Positions 8,101 to 16,786 are shown, counted from the first letter of the stretch. The stretch is DNA of 64,000 bases from Streptomyces sp. A1136 (GCF_004795055.1 NZ_SSBJ01000021.1:1-64000), one strand, 5' to 3'. Notes: generated by a model from the sequence alone, not told the origin. Translations and numbers: made by a program.

Positions 8101-8514
8101 TCACGCCGGGCCTGGCCCCGCGCCGCGTTGTTTGTAGAGGCTGATGCACACGGTGCGGTCCTCCTCGACCGTCGCCTCGACCTTGCCGGCCAGGGCCGAC
8201 AGGACCGTCCATGCGAACGTGTCGCGCTCGGGCGCGCGGCCGTCCGTGGTCGGTGCCGAGACGGTGACCTCCAGCGAATCGTCGATCAGCCGGAACACGC
8301 AGCTGAGGACGGAGCCGGGCACGGCCTGCTGGAGCAGGATCGCGCACGCCTCGTCCACCGCGATGCGGAGGTCCTCGATCTCGTCGAGGGTGAAGTCCAA
8401 CCGTGCCGCGAGACCGGCTGTCGCCGTTCGCAGCACCGACAGGTAGGCACCCGCAGCCGGCAGCCGGACTTCCACGAAGTCCTGGGTCGCGGGCTCGCCT
8501 GCGATCTGGGACAC
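8101..8514 (-). CDS. ushX: Anti-sigma factor, RsbW-like serine kinase (UshX/PrsH-like)
   Basis: 137 aa with a GHKL ATPase fold like RsbW/SpoIIAB. The N-box DLRIAVDEACAILLQ binds Mg-ATP. Such proteins hold a SigB-type sigma factor inactive and phosphorylate an anti-anti-sigma partner. The GTG at 8514 is chosen because GGAGG lies a few bases upstream; longer frames have no such site. It is immediately upstream of the sigma-factor gene on the same strand, the UshX(PrsH)-SigH arrangement, and its stop codon overlaps a possible upstream sigH start. No anti-anti-sigma gene is adjacent. Confidence 0.9.
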   Translation of the reverse strand: MSQIAGEPATQDFVEVRLPAAGAYLSVLRTATAGLAARLDFTLDEIEDLRIAVDEACAILLQQAVPGSVLSCVFRLIDDSLEVTVSAPTTDGRAPERDTFAWTVLSALAGKVEATVEEDRTVCISLYKQRGAGPGPA

Positions 8515-8730
8515 CCTCACCTCCAAGGTGGTACGAGCTCTGTTCGCCGGTGACGCTACCGCGATCCGGGCGATCGTGTCGCGGCACCCCTCGTGGCGCC
8601 CGCCGTGGGCGCCCGGGTCACCCGCCGTTCCCGCGGCCGGTGACCGATGGTAAGCCCATGGGTACGCACAGTGGCTAGGGGTCTGCGGGCCCAATTCGGG
8701 GGAACCGGCGGAGGGTTGACCTACCCCGCC

Positions 8731-8991
8731 TCAGACGATCGAACCGTCGACAAAACACCACCGCCACGTCTCGCCCGGTTCGAAGCTGCGCATCACCGGA
8801 TGGCCCGTCTCGTGGTGGTGCGCCGTGGCGTGCCGGTAGGGGGAGGAATCGCAGCACGCCACGTGTCCGCACCCCAGACACATCCGGAGTTGCACGGGAT
8901 GGCTGCCGACCGCCAGACATTCCGGGCAGGTCAGGGCAAGCGGGATGGGCTCGGGGCGCGGCAGTTCGGCAACGTGGGTGCACTCGCTCAT
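8731..8991 (-). CDS. UBP-type zinc-finger protein
   Basis: 86 aa, almost all of it one ZnF-UBP domain. It carries the paired CPEC and CLGCGHVACC clusters, HHHETGHPV and the final WRWCFVDG strand, giving about eight Cys/His metal ligands. In eukaryotes this fold binds ubiquitin C-termini; bacterial stand-alone copies have no proven role. It is divergent from the Na+/H+ antiporter, with about 63 bp between the starts, a pairing I recall from other streptomycetes. Start at 8991 gives the canonical MSECTH beginning. Confidence 0.9.
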   Translation of the reverse strand: MSECTHVAELPRPEPIPLALTCPECLAVGSHPVQLRMCLGCGHVACCDSSPYRHATAHHHETGHPVMRSFEPGETWRWCFVDGSIV

Positions 8992-9054
8992 GATGGCCAG
9001 CGTACTGACGTGCGGGCGCACAGGACGGTTGATACCGAGGAGGATCGATCTTCG

Positions 9055-10635
9055 ATGGAGGTATTGCAGCTGGTGGCCCTGGTGGCGGGCAGCGCGGTCG
9101 TCGCCGGGGTGGCCCGCCGCACACCGGTGCCCGCACCGCTGCTGCTCGTCGCCGCCGGCCTGATCGCCTCGTACGTCCCGGGCGTGCCGTCGTACACCCT
9201 CGACCCGCACATCGTGCTGCCCCTGCTGCTGCCGCCCCTGCTGTACACGGCCTCCATGGAGAGCTCGTACCTGGACCTGCGGGCCAACCTACGGCCGATC
9301 GCGATGCTGTCCGTGGGGTACGTGCTCTTCGCGACGCTCGCCGTGGGGTACGCGGCCTACCTGCTGGTGCCCGGCCTGACGCCGCCGGTCGCGCTGGTGC
9401 TGGGCGCCGTGGTCGCGCCGCCCGACGCGGTGGCGGCGACCGCGATCGCCCGGAAACTGGGACTGCCGAACCGGATCACGACCATCTTGCAGGGCGAGTC
9501 CCTGGTCAACGACGCCACCGCGATCACCGCCTACAAGGTGGCGTTGGCCGCGGCCGTCGGCGTCGGCGCGGGCTGGGCCGACGGCATCGCGGAGTTCCTG
9601 CTCGCGTCGGTGGGCGGCGTCGGGGTCGGGCTGGTGCTGATGGTGCCGATCCACCTGCTGCGCAAGCGGCTGCGGGAGCCGCTGCTGCAGAACACCCTGT
9701 CGCTGCTGATCCCCTTCGTGGCGTACGCGGTGGCCGAGCGGGTGCACGCCTCGGGCGTGCTGGCGGTGGTGGTGGTCGCGCTGTACCTCGGGCACCGCAA
9801 TTGGCAGGTCGACTTCGCGACCCGGCTCCAGGAGGCCGCGGTGTGGAAGGTGATCTCCTTCGTGCTGGAGTCGGTCGTCTTCGCGCTGATCGGCCTCCAG
9901 CTGCCGGTGGTCCTCAAGGGGCTCGCCGAGTACGAGGGGGCGCGCGCGGTCTGGTACGCGCTGGGGGTGTTCCTGGCCGTGGTGGTGGCGCGCTTCCTGT
10001 GGGTGTTCCCGGCGACCTTCCTGCCCCGGGTGCTGTCCGACCGCATCCGCCGGCGGGAGCCCGAGACGAACTGGAAGGCGCCGGTCATCGTGGGATGGGC
10101 CGGCATGCGCGGGGTGGTCTCGCTGGCCATCGCCTTCTCCGTGCCGACGAGCGTGCCGCACCGGAACCTGATCCTGTTCCTGACCTTCACGACGGTCATC
10201 GCGACGCTGGTGGTGCAGGGGCTGACCCTGCCGCCGCTGATCCGGCTGCTGCGGTTGCCGCCGCGCGACCTCCAGGCGGAGACGCTGGCGGAGGCCCAGG
10301 CGCAGAGCGAGGCCTCGCGCGCGGCGGAGGACCGGCTGGACGAACTGCTGGCGGAGCCGCGCAACGCCCTGCCGCCGCCGCTGGCCGACCGGCTGCGGAC
10401 GGTGCTGGAGCGGCGGCGCAACGCGGTGTGGGAACGGCTCGGCGAGACCAACCCCGTCACGGGGGAGTCGGCGGACGACATCTACCGGCGGCTGGCGGGG
10501 GAGATGATCGAGGCCGAGCGGGAGGTGTTCGTGACGCTGCGCGACCGTCGGCGGATCGACGACGAGATGCTGCGGGTGCTGCTGCGCCGGCTGGACCTGG
10601 AGGAGGCCGCGGCCTACCGGGAGGAGTCGGCCTGA
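9055..10635 (+). CDS. Na+/H+ antiporter, CPA1 (NhaP/NHE) family
   Basis: A 526-aa inner-membrane antiporter with about 12 membrane segments over residues 1-405, then a cytoplasmic charged tail. Family signatures include APPDAVAATAIARKLGLP and GESLVNDATAI, which carry the ion-binding Asp residues of CPA1 exchangers, and GWAGMRGVVSLAIAFSVP in the C-terminal core. A strong GAGGAGG ribosome-binding site precedes the ATG at 9055. Its 3' end overlaps by 22 bp the 3' end of the convergent PLP-enzyme gene. Expected role is pH and Na+ homeostasis. Confidence 0.93.
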   Translation: MEVLQLVALVAGSAVVAGVARRTPVPAPLLLVAAGLIASYVPGVPSYTLDPHIVLPLLLPPLLYTASMESSYLDLRANLRPIAMLSVGYVLFATLAVGYAAYLLVPGLTPPVALVLGAVVAPPDAVAATAIARKLGLPNRITTILQGESLVNDATAITAYKVALAAAVGVGAGWADGIAEFLLASVGGVGVGLVLMVPIHLLRKRLREPLLQNTLSLLIPFVAYAVAERVHASGVLAVVVVALYLGHRNWQVDFATRLQEAAVWKVISFVLESVVFALIGLQLPVVLKGLAEYEGARAVWYALGVFLAVVVARFLWVFPATFLPRVLSDRIRRREPETNWKAPVIVGWAGMRGVVSLAIAFSVPTSVPHRNLILFLTFTTVIATLVVQGLTLPPLIRLLRLPPRDLQAETLAEAQAQSEASRAAEDRLDELLAEPRNALPPPLADRLRTVLERRRNAVWERLGETNPVTGESADDIYRRLAGEMIEAEREVFVTLRDRRRIDDEMLRVLLRRLDLEEAAAYREESA

Positions 10636-11558
10636 GCCGGGCCGGACGGTTCGGGAGCGCCGGTGACGACCGCGGCGAGGGTGGTGCCGCGGGGGAAGGC
10701 GCCCGCCGCCGTCAGCTCCGTCAGGGCCCACAGCAGCTTCGCGACGTAGACCCGCTCGACCGGCACGCCGTGGCGCGCCTCGAACCCGGCGGCGAAGGCC
10801 TCCAGCTCGGCGGGGACGCGGGCGTAGCCGCCGTGGTGGAAGCCCTCGGCCAGGGTCCAGTCGCCCGCGGGGCCGCCGAAGGCCTGCCGCTGGAGGGAAC
10901 GTATCTCCGCTCCCAGGAAGCCGCCCGCCAGCACCGGGACGCCCAGGGCCCGCCCGCCCGGCCCCAGCCCTGCCGCCAGTCCGGCCAGGGTCCCGCCGGT
11001 CCCGCAGGCGACGGCGACGACATCGGCCTCGCCGCGCAGCTCGCGGCCCAGTTCCGCGCATCCGGACAGGGCGAGGGCGTTGCTGCCGCCCTCCGGGATC
11101 ACGTACGCGTCGCCGACCCCGGCCGCGGCGAGGAGTGCGGCCCGCACCTCGGGCTCGTTCTTGCGGCGGTACTCCGACCGGGAGGCGAAGTGCAACCGCA
11201 TCCCGTCGGCGGCGCAGCGGGCCAGCGACGCGTTCAGCGGCCGCCCGGCCAGCTCGTCCCCGCGGACCACCCCGACAGTCGAGATCCCGAGCAACCGCCC
11301 GGCCGCGGCGGTGGCCCGCAGGTGGTTGGAGTAGGCCCCGCCGAAGGTCACCAGCCCGGGATGTCCGCCCCGCACCGCGGCCCGCAGGTTCGGCGCGAGC
11401 TTGCGCCACTTGTTCCCTGGCAGCTCGGGATGGACGAGGTCGTCCCGCTTGAGCAGCAACCGCACCCCGTGCCGCTCGAACCCGTCGTCGCGGACCTCCC
11501 GCAGAGGGGACGGCGGTCGCGGCTGCAGGAGCAGGTCAAGGCGCGTGGTGCGGTTCAC
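10614..11558 (-). CDS. PLP-dependent deaminase, ACC deaminase/D-cysteine desulfhydrase family
   Basis: 314 aa. The PLP-lysine neighbourhood LPGNKWRKL, the FGGAYSNHLRATAAAG substrate loop and the CGTGGTLAGLAAGL phosphate-binding loop are those of the ACC deaminase/D-cysteine desulfhydrase family. These enzymes break small amino acids to a keto acid and ammonia, with or without sulfide. The GTG at 11558 is used; upstream in-frame sequence is low-complexity. Substrate (D-cysteine or 1-aminocyclopropane-1-carboxylate) cannot be decided. It is convergent with, and slightly overlaps, the antiporter. Confidence 0.88.
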   Translation of the reverse strand: MNRTTRLDLLLQPRPPSPLREVRDDGFERHGVRLLLKRDDLVHPELPGNKWRKLAPNLRAAVRGGHPGLVTFGGAYSNHLRATAAAGRLLGISTVGVVRGDELAGRPLNASLARCAADGMRLHFASRSEYRRKNEPEVRAALLAAAGVGDAYVIPEGGSNALALSGCAELGRELRGEADVVAVACGTGGTLAGLAAGLGPGGRALGVPVLAGGFLGAEIRSLQRQAFGGPAGDWTLAEGFHHGGYARVPAELEAFAAGFEARHGVPVERVYVAKLLWALTELTAAGAFPRGTTLAAVVTGAPEPSGPAQADSSR

Positions 11559-11620
11559 CCGTCCATTGTCGCGTCGGGCGGAGCCGGACGTCCGGGCGGC
11601 CGTCGCCGACGCCCGGGCGG

Positions 11621-12211
11621 CTATTTCAGGCGGTCCGCCACACGGGCGCGGAACCAGTCCATCGTGAATCCCTTCGGGTCGATCTTGCCGGGCTGCCATT
11701 CGAGGTGGCCGATCACCGAGCGCTCGCACCAGCCGTGCACCCGGCACACCGCGGCCGCCGCCTTGGCCATCGCGTCCAACTGCACCTGCGGCCACGGGTC
11801 GTCACCGCTGCCGAGGTTCTCGCACTCGAAGCCGTAGAAGTAGCGGTTGCCGTCGGTGTCGGCCTCGTTGTCGGGCGGGAGCCGCTTCTCCGCGATCACC
11901 GCCGCCAGGACGTCGGAGTCGCCCGCGCCCGCGTGGTTGGCGCGGCCGTAGCCGACCAGGTGGACACGGCCGTCCTTGGTGATCACGCCGTGGCACAGGG
12001 GGCCGGGAAGCTCCTCGTCGCCGTCGCGGCAGAGGGAGACGGTGTAGGCGGTGCCGTGGGTGACGGTGTGGTGGATCATCACCCCGTGCACCGGGCCCCA
12101 GGGCCCCTTGTGGTTGCGGTTGTGGGTGCGCCACGCCCCGACCTCCACCACGGTCAGGCCTTCTTGGCGCAGCGCTCCGATGAACCGGTCCGCGGACATG
12201 GGTGCGGACAT
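11621..12211 (-). CDS. N-acetylmuramoyl-L-alanine amidase (Amidase_2/PGRP fold)
   Basis: 196 aa, one amidase_2 domain. The zinc-ligand regions are visible: VMIHHTVTH near the start, then the central HLVGYGRANHAG and the final IGHLEWQPGKIDPKGF, the latter being the classic H.EW..GK.DP motif. No signal peptide is seen, which is common for phage-derived or Tat-independent amidases, so whether it acts outside the cell is uncertain. A strong AAAGGAGG site supports the ATG at 12211 over a second in-frame ATG at 12199. Likely cuts the amide bond between muramic acid and L-Ala in peptidoglycan. Confidence 0.9.
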   Translation of the reverse strand: MSAPMSADRFIGALRQEGLTVVEVGAWRTHNRNHKGPWGPVHGVMIHHTVTHGTAYTVSLCRDGDEELPGPLCHGVITKDGRVHLVGYGRANHAGAGDSDVLAAVIAEKRLPPDNEADTDGNRYFYGFECENLGSGDDPWPQVQLDAMAKAAAAVCRVHGWCERSVIGHLEWQPGKIDPKGFTMDWFRARVADRLK

Positions 12212-12482
12212 GGCCGCCTCCTTTGCGATACGGGGCGGTCACCTTGCGTGCCCGTCTCGTCACGTACCGGTGTAATGGAGGCGCCCCTTCCGGGCTAGTG
12301 CGTTCGTACGGCGAGCGAGCGAAACCGGCCGGCCGGACCCACCCCCGCCGTCCTCGGCGGTCGGCCCATGAGGGTGCCCACGTCACGTACGGAGTAGTCC
12401 CACCCTTTTGTGTAATGGTCTCACTACGTTCCGTACTGAAAGCTGGAGCCGCAGATCCATGGAGTGATCGAAAGGGAAACAC

Positions 12483-13895
12483 ATGTCGGTCCAGGCAGGT
12501 TCCGAGTCCGAAGCACAGGCCCAGACCCCGCAACGGAGTCTCGGCACCTCGGCCGCGCGGAACTTGGCAACCACGACCAAGTCCGCGCCGCAGATGCAGG
12601 AGATCACCTCGCGGTGGCTGCTGAAGATGCTGCCGTGGGTGTCCGTGCAGGGCGGCACGTACCGGGTCAACCGGCGACTGAGCTACTCCGTCGGCAACGG
12701 CATCGTGGAATTCGTCAAGACCGGGACCCAGGTGCAGGTGATCCCGGCCGAACTCGGCGAACTCCCGCTGCTGCGCGACTACGAGGACCTCGACGTCCTC
12801 ACCGAACTCGCCGCCCGTTGCCGGCAGATCGACTTCGAGCCCGGCCAGGAGCTGACCTCCTTCGGCAGTGCCTCCGACCAGGTGTTCCTCCTCGCCCACG
12901 GCCGCATCGAGCAGGTCGGCCCCGGCCCCTACGGCGAGGACGCGGTGCTGCGCACCGTCGCGGACGGCGCCTTCTTCGGCGAGGACGCCCTCGTCGACGA
13001 GGAGTCGATCTGGGAGTACACCGCCCGGGCGGTCACCTCCGGAACCGCCCTCGTCCTGTCCCGCCAGGACTTCCAGCTCCTCGCGGACCGGGTCGACTCC
13101 CTGCGCGCGCACGTGGACCGGCAACGCTCGCTGCCGCCCCAGCGCACCAACAAGCACGGCGAGGCCGAGATCGAGCTCTCCGCCGGCCACCAGGGCGAAG
13201 CCGTACTCCCCGGCACCTTCGTGGACTACGAGGCGCGCCCGCGCGAGTACGAACTCTCCATCGCACAAACGGTTCTCCGGGTGCACACGCGCGTCGCCGA
13301 CCTGTACAACCACCCGATGAACCAGACCGAGCAGCAGTTGCGGCTCACCGTCGAGGCGCTGCGCGAGCGTCAAGAGCACGAGATGATCAACAACCCGGGC
13401 TTCGGTCTGCTCCACAACGCCGACTACGACCAGCGCATCCAGCCGCACGACGGCGCGCCCAGCCCGGACGACATGGACCAGCTGCTCAGCATGCGGCGCG
13501 GCTCGAAGCTCTTCCTCGCCCACCCCAAGGCCATCGCGGCCTTCGGGCGCGAGTGCAACAAGCGCGGCCTCTACCCCGAGTCCATCGACGTCGGCGGCAA
13601 CCGCGTGCCCTCGTGGCGGGGCGTGCCGATCTTCCCCTGCAACAAGATCCCGATCAGTGACGCCCGGACGACCTCGATCCTGTGCATGCGCACCGGCGAG
13701 GACGAGTCCGGCGTGATCGGCCTCCACCAGCCCGGCATCCCGGACGAGATCGAGCCGAGCATGTCGGTGCGCTTCATGGGCATCAGCGAGCAGGCGATCA
13801 TCTCCTACCTGGTGACCGCCTACTTCTCCGCCGCGGTCCTGGTGCCGGACGCACTCGGCGTCCTGGAGAACGTCGAGATCGGCCGCTGGCGCTGA
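12483..13895 (+). CDS. Family 2B encapsulin shell protein with inserted cNMP-binding-like domain
   Basis: 470 aa. An N-terminal arm (1-100, containing LGTSAARNLATTTKSAPQM and the VSVQGGTYRVNRR strand) leads into a Crp/Fnr-type beta-roll (about 105-205, FFGEDALVDEES). Then follows an HK97-type shell domain (about 230-470) with ARPREYELSIAQTVLRVHTRV and the RRGSKLFLAHPKAIAAFGREC and PSMSVRFMGISEQ blocks of SrpI-like family 2 encapsulins. These assemble into protein nanocompartments. The inserted domain lacks the Arg that normally grips the cyclic phosphate (WEY at 177-179 instead). A polyprenyl diphosphate synthase 32 bp downstream is the expected cargo. Such proteins were earlier annotated as EshA-like or cyclic nucleotide-binding proteins. 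Confidence 0.9.
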   Translation: MSVQAGSESEAQAQTPQRSLGTSAARNLATTTKSAPQMQEITSRWLLKMLPWVSVQGGTYRVNRRLSYSVGNGIVEFVKTGTQVQVIPAELGELPLLRDYEDLDVLTELAARCRQIDFEPGQELTSFGSASDQVFLLAHGRIEQVGPGPYGEDAVLRTVADGAFFGEDALVDEESIWEYTARAVTSGTALVLSRQDFQLLADRVDSLRAHVDRQRSLPPQRTNKHGEAEIELSAGHQGEAVLPGTFVDYEARPREYELSIAQTVLRVHTRVADLYNHPMNQTEQQLRLTVEALRERQEHEMINNPGFGLLHNADYDQRIQPHDGAPSPDDMDQLLSMRRGSKLFLAHPKAIAAFGRECNKRGLYPESIDVGGNRVPSWRGVPIFPCNKIPISDARTTSILCMRTGEDESGVIGLHQPGIPDEIEPSMSVRFMGISEQAIISYLVTAYFSAAVLVPDALGVLENVEIGRWR

Positions 13896-13927
13896 GCCGG
13901 CCGGCTCGGGGCACGACGGGGCACACG

Positions 13928-14980
13928 ATGGCGACGACCGACACGGTCACCACGGGCGAGGGCCAGGAAGCGGCCGCGCTGCTGGAACGGACGAGGGAAG
14001 CGGTCAATCCGAGCCTGCGCCGGGCGGTCGAGAGCCTGCCCGGGTCCATGCGGCGGGTGGCGATGTACCACTTCGGTTGGGAGGGCGCGGACGGCACCCC
14101 GGCCTCGGCCGGGGAGGGCAAGGCGATCCGCCCCGCCCTGGTGCTCGCGGCGACGCGGGCCCTGGGCGGACCGGGCGGCGATGAGCAGGAGGACGCCGTA
14201 CGCGCGGCGGTCGCCGTGGAACTGGCGCACAATTTCACGCTCCTGCACGACGACGTCATCGACAAGGACGTCCGGCGGCGGGGCCGTGCCACGGCCTGGA
14301 CCGTCTTCGGCATACCGGACGCGATCATCACGGGTGACGCCATGATGGCGCTCGCGCTGAGGCAACTCGCCGAGGACCCGCACCCGGCCTCGGCGGCGGC
14401 CGCCGCCCGGCTCGCGACCTGCGTCATCGAGCTGTGCGCCGGGCAGCAGGCGGACTGCGCCTTCGAACAGCGACCGGACGTCTCCCTCGACGAGTGCCTG
14501 AGGATGGCCACCGCCAAGACCGGCGCCCTGTTGGGCTGTGCCTGCGCGTTGGGCGCCCTGTACGCGGGGGCCGGGCCGGACCAGGTCGAGGCGATGGACG
14601 CCTTCGGCCGGGAGGCGGGGCTGGCCTTCCAGCTGATCGACGACCTGATCGGCATCTGGGGTGACCCCGGGCACACCGGAAAGCCCGCCGGGGCCGACCT
14701 GATCGCCCGCAAGAAGTCCCTGCCGGTCGTCGCCGCCCTCACCTCGGGCACCGCGGCCGGGGCGGAGCTGGTCGAGCTGTACGCGGGACCCATGACCGGG
14801 GACGACGTACGAAGGGCGGCCGACGCGGTGGACCGGGCCGGAGGCCGCGACTGGGCGCAGGCCCACGCGGCGGACCGGATGGGCCGGGCGGTGCAGCAGC
14901 TGTCGCGGGCCGTACCGGACCTCGGGGCGGCGGGCGGTCTGCTGGCGCTGGCGGAGTTCGTCACGCGCCGCACCAGGTGA
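13928..14980 (+). CDS. Polyprenyl diphosphate synthase, probable encapsulin cargo
   Basis: 350 aa of the isoprenyl diphosphate synthase fold. The first Asp-rich motif is LLHDDVID (DDxxD kept) and the second is LIDDLIGIWGD; KAIRP near residue 60 and the KKSLPVV element fit substrate binding. It condenses IPP with an allylic diphosphate; the residues five before the first motif are small to medium, so a C15-C20 product is likely but not assured. It follows the encapsulin gene by 32 bp on the same strand and ends at a strong terminator, so the two form one operon. About 20 polar residues precede the fold and could be the loading segment. No terpene cyclase is next to it. Confidence 0.9.
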   Translation: MATTDTVTTGEGQEAAALLERTREAVNPSLRRAVESLPGSMRRVAMYHFGWEGADGTPASAGEGKAIRPALVLAATRALGGPGGDEQEDAVRAAVAVELAHNFTLLHDDVIDKDVRRRGRATAWTVFGIPDAIITGDAMMALALRQLAEDPHPASAAAAARLATCVIELCAGQQADCAFEQRPDVSLDECLRMATAKTGALLGCACALGALYAGAGPDQVEAMDAFGREAGLAFQLIDDLIGIWGDPGHTGKPAGADLIARKKSLPVVAALTSGTAAGAELVELYAGPMTGDDVRRAADAVDRAGGRDWAQAHAADRMGRAVQQLSRAVPDLGAAGGLLALAEFVTRRTR

Positions 14981-14999
14981 CCGCGCAGGACGCCCGGGG

Positions 15000-15041
15000 A
15001 CAGGCCTGTTCCGGCACCATACGGTGCCGGAACAGGCCTGT
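15000..15041. terminator. Terminator of the encapsulin operon
   Basis: A perfect 19-bp inverted repeat (15000-15018 with 15023-15041) around a 4-nt loop, 19 bp after the synthase stop codon. Confidence 0.9.
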
Positions 15042-15097
15042 CCGTGTACGGGGCCCAACTCTAGGATCACTCACGGTCGTTGCGACGTGAGCGAGGG

Positions 15098-15709
15098 ATG
15101 GGTTCCGTGGTGTTGGAGATACGTACGGCGGATCAGACGGACCGGGACGCGGTGGCCCGGCTGCTGGACGAGGCGTTCCGCGACGACCCGGTGAGCAGCT
15201 GGGTCTTCCCCGACCCGGAGCACCGGGCCGCGGTCCACGGGAGGTTCCTCGGCGTGTTCGTCGACGTGGCGCTGGCCCAAGGGCGGATCGACTACGCGGC
15301 CGACGGCTCGGCGGCGGCGCTGTGGCTGCGCATCCCGGCCGGGGACCACGAGGAGGAGGCCGCCGAGGACGACATCCCCGCCAGGATGCGCGAGGTGGCC
15401 GACCCGGACAACGAGCGCTGCGAGTTGGTCGGCCGGCTGACGGGCGAAGCGCACCCCACCGCCGAGGACCACGAGTACCTGCTGATGATCGCGGTCGCGC
15501 CGGGGCGACAGGGCGAGGGGCTGGGCACGGAGCTGATGCGGCCGGTGCTGGAGCGGTGCGACCGCGAGGGCGTACCGGCGTACCTGGAGGCGAGCAGCGA
15601 GCGCAGCAAGGCGCTGTACGAGCGGCTCGGGTGGCGGTTCACGGGCACGGCGGTGCGGCTGCCGGACGGGCCGCTGTTGTGGCCGATGTGGCGCAAGCCC
15701 CAGCCGTGA
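15098..15709 (+). CDS. GNAT-family N-acetyltransferase
   Basis: 203 aa with a single GNAT fold. The acetyl-CoA pyrophosphate loop VAPGRQGEGLGTELM (R/QxxGxG/A type) follows the strand EYLLMIAV, and the C-terminal YLEASSERSKALYERLGW block is the usual motif B region. The ATG at 15098 is preceded by GCGAGGG; a TTG at 15080 is possible but less likely. Stands alone after the encapsulin terminator. Substrate unknown. Confidence 0.9.
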   Translation: MGSVVLEIRTADQTDRDAVARLLDEAFRDDPVSSWVFPDPEHRAAVHGRFLGVFVDVALAQGRIDYAADGSAAALWLRIPAGDHEEEAAEDDIPARMREVADPDNERCELVGRLTGEAHPTAEDHEYLLMIAVAPGRQGEGLGTELMRPVLERCDREGVPAYLEASSERSKALYERLGWRFTGTAVRLPDGPLLWPMWRKPQP

Positions 15710-15755
15710 CGGCTCCCGCGCCGCCGGATGCGCCGAACCGGCCTACCGTGGAGGT

Positions 15756-15950
15756 ATGGCCGGTGACGAGCGACAGGGCGCTGGAGCGGCGGACGCACCG
15801 CCGGCCGGGCACGAGCAGGAGTCGTGCCCGGCCTGCGGGCGACCCGTCGAGCGGGTGATCGTGGGGCGGCACAAGTCCCTCGGGATCTTCGTACCGCGGT
15901 GGGGTCCGGGACCGTGCCGTGCCCCCGGCTGCCCCAGGTACGCACCTTAG
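15756..15950 (+). CDS. Small Cys-rich protein, possible zinc ribbon
   Basis: 64 aa, hydrophilic N-terminus of about 22 residues and then CPACGRPVERVIVGRHKSLG, FVPRWGPGPC and a final C-P-R-Y. The two Cys pairs (CPAC and CRAPGC) could hold one zinc. GGAGG lies almost against the ATG. The Cys spacing and codon bias make a real gene likely, but I do not recognise the family. A hairpin follows at once. Confidence 0.6.
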   Translation: MAGDERQGAGAADAPPAGHEQESCPACGRPVERVIVGRHKSLGIFVPRWGPGPCRAPGCPRYAP

Positions 15951-15958
15951 GAACCCGG

Positions 15959-15990
15959 GCCCGGACCGGGCGGTCAGGCACGGTCCGGGC
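15959..15990. terminator. Hairpin between the small Cys-rich gene and snapalysin
   Basis: A 10-bp perfect stem (15959-15968 with 15981-15990) and a 12-nt loop between convergent genes. Confidence 0.6.
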
Positions 15991-16013
15991 TCGGCCCGAA
16001 CGGGCTCGGTGGG

Positions 16014-16673
16014 TCAGCTCTTGGTGCCCAGGCCCGAGGCGACCAGGCCGTTCGCCCACAGTTGGTTCACCCGGGAGCGCTCGGTGCTGTTCGGGTACGG
16101 GTTCGTGCAGGAGGTGCCCGGCCCGCCGCCCGACATCAGCTCGCTGCACGGGCCCGAGTAGTGGTCCGGCAGGCCCAGCACGTGGCCGGTCTCGTGCGCG
16201 GTCACCCGGGTCGAGTCGTACTGCTGGTTCTGCGCGTAGTCGAGGAAGATGTAGCCGCGGCCGTGGCCGTCGGTGCTCGCGTACGAACCCCGCGAGTCGT
16301 TGCCCTCCCGGTAGGAGAAGTTCCCGCCCGAGGACACCTCCTGGAGCTTGACGTTGGACACCGAGCCGTTCCAGATCTGCGTGGAACGGGCTATCACGGT
16401 ACGGAAGCTGGGCGCGTTGCGGGTGTTGTACGTGACGGTGACGGACTGGATGCCCGGGTTCGCGGCGCGCTGCTCGGCCACCGAGCGCTGGACGGCTTCG
16501 AAGAAGGCCCGGTTGGCGGCCTGGTTCTCCTGCGAGCCCTGGTAGGCGGCGTAGCTCGCGGGGTTGCCGGAGGGGGCCGGTGCGGCGCCGGCGGTGGGTG
16601 CGATACCGACCAGGGCGGCCGCCAGGACGAAACCGATGGTGGCGGCCGGAACGGCCGTACGGGAGTGGCGCAT
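16014..16673 (-). CDS. snpA: Snapalysin, secreted M7 zinc metalloprotease
   Basis: 219 aa. A signal peptide (RTAVPAATIGFVLAAALVGIAPTAGAA, cleaved around residue 30) and a short pro-region precede the mature enzyme. The catalytic motif TAHETGHVLGLPDHYSG is the M7 HExxHxxGxxD zinc site, where the third ligand is Asp. A Cys pair in SGPCSELMSGG and GTSC probably forms a disulfide. Snapalysins are small neutral proteases of Streptomyces secreted in milk-clearing strains. The divergent LysR gene, with a perfect operator-like repeat between them, is the usual activator. Confidence 0.94.
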   Translation of the reverse strand: MRHSRTAVPAATIGFVLAAALVGIAPTAGAAPAPSGNPASYAAYQGSQENQAANRAFFEAVQRSVAEQRAANPGIQSVTVTYNTRNAPSFRTVIARSTQIWNGSVSNVKLQEVSSGGNFSYREGNDSRGSYASTDGHGRGYIFLDYAQNQQYDSTRVTAHETGHVLGLPDHYSGPCSELMSGGGPGTSCTNPYPNSTERSRVNQLWANGLVASGLGTKS

Positions 16674-16759
16674 GTGGGGGAGCTCCTACTCATCCGGTGG
16701 GGGGTGGGTTGTTCGAACCGGAGTCTGCGGGAGCGCGGGTGCCGGGCGGATGATGTCAG

Positions 16760-16786
16760 CCACCGATAACACCGGCCTATCGGTGG
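16760..16786. promoter_or_regulatory. LysR-type operator between snpA and its regulator
   Basis: CCACCGATA at 16760-16768 is repeated inverted as TATCGGTGG at 16778-16786, a perfect 9-bp dyad with 9-bp spacer that contains the LysR T-N11-A core (T16767, A16779). It lies in the divergent promoter region. Confidence 0.85.
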
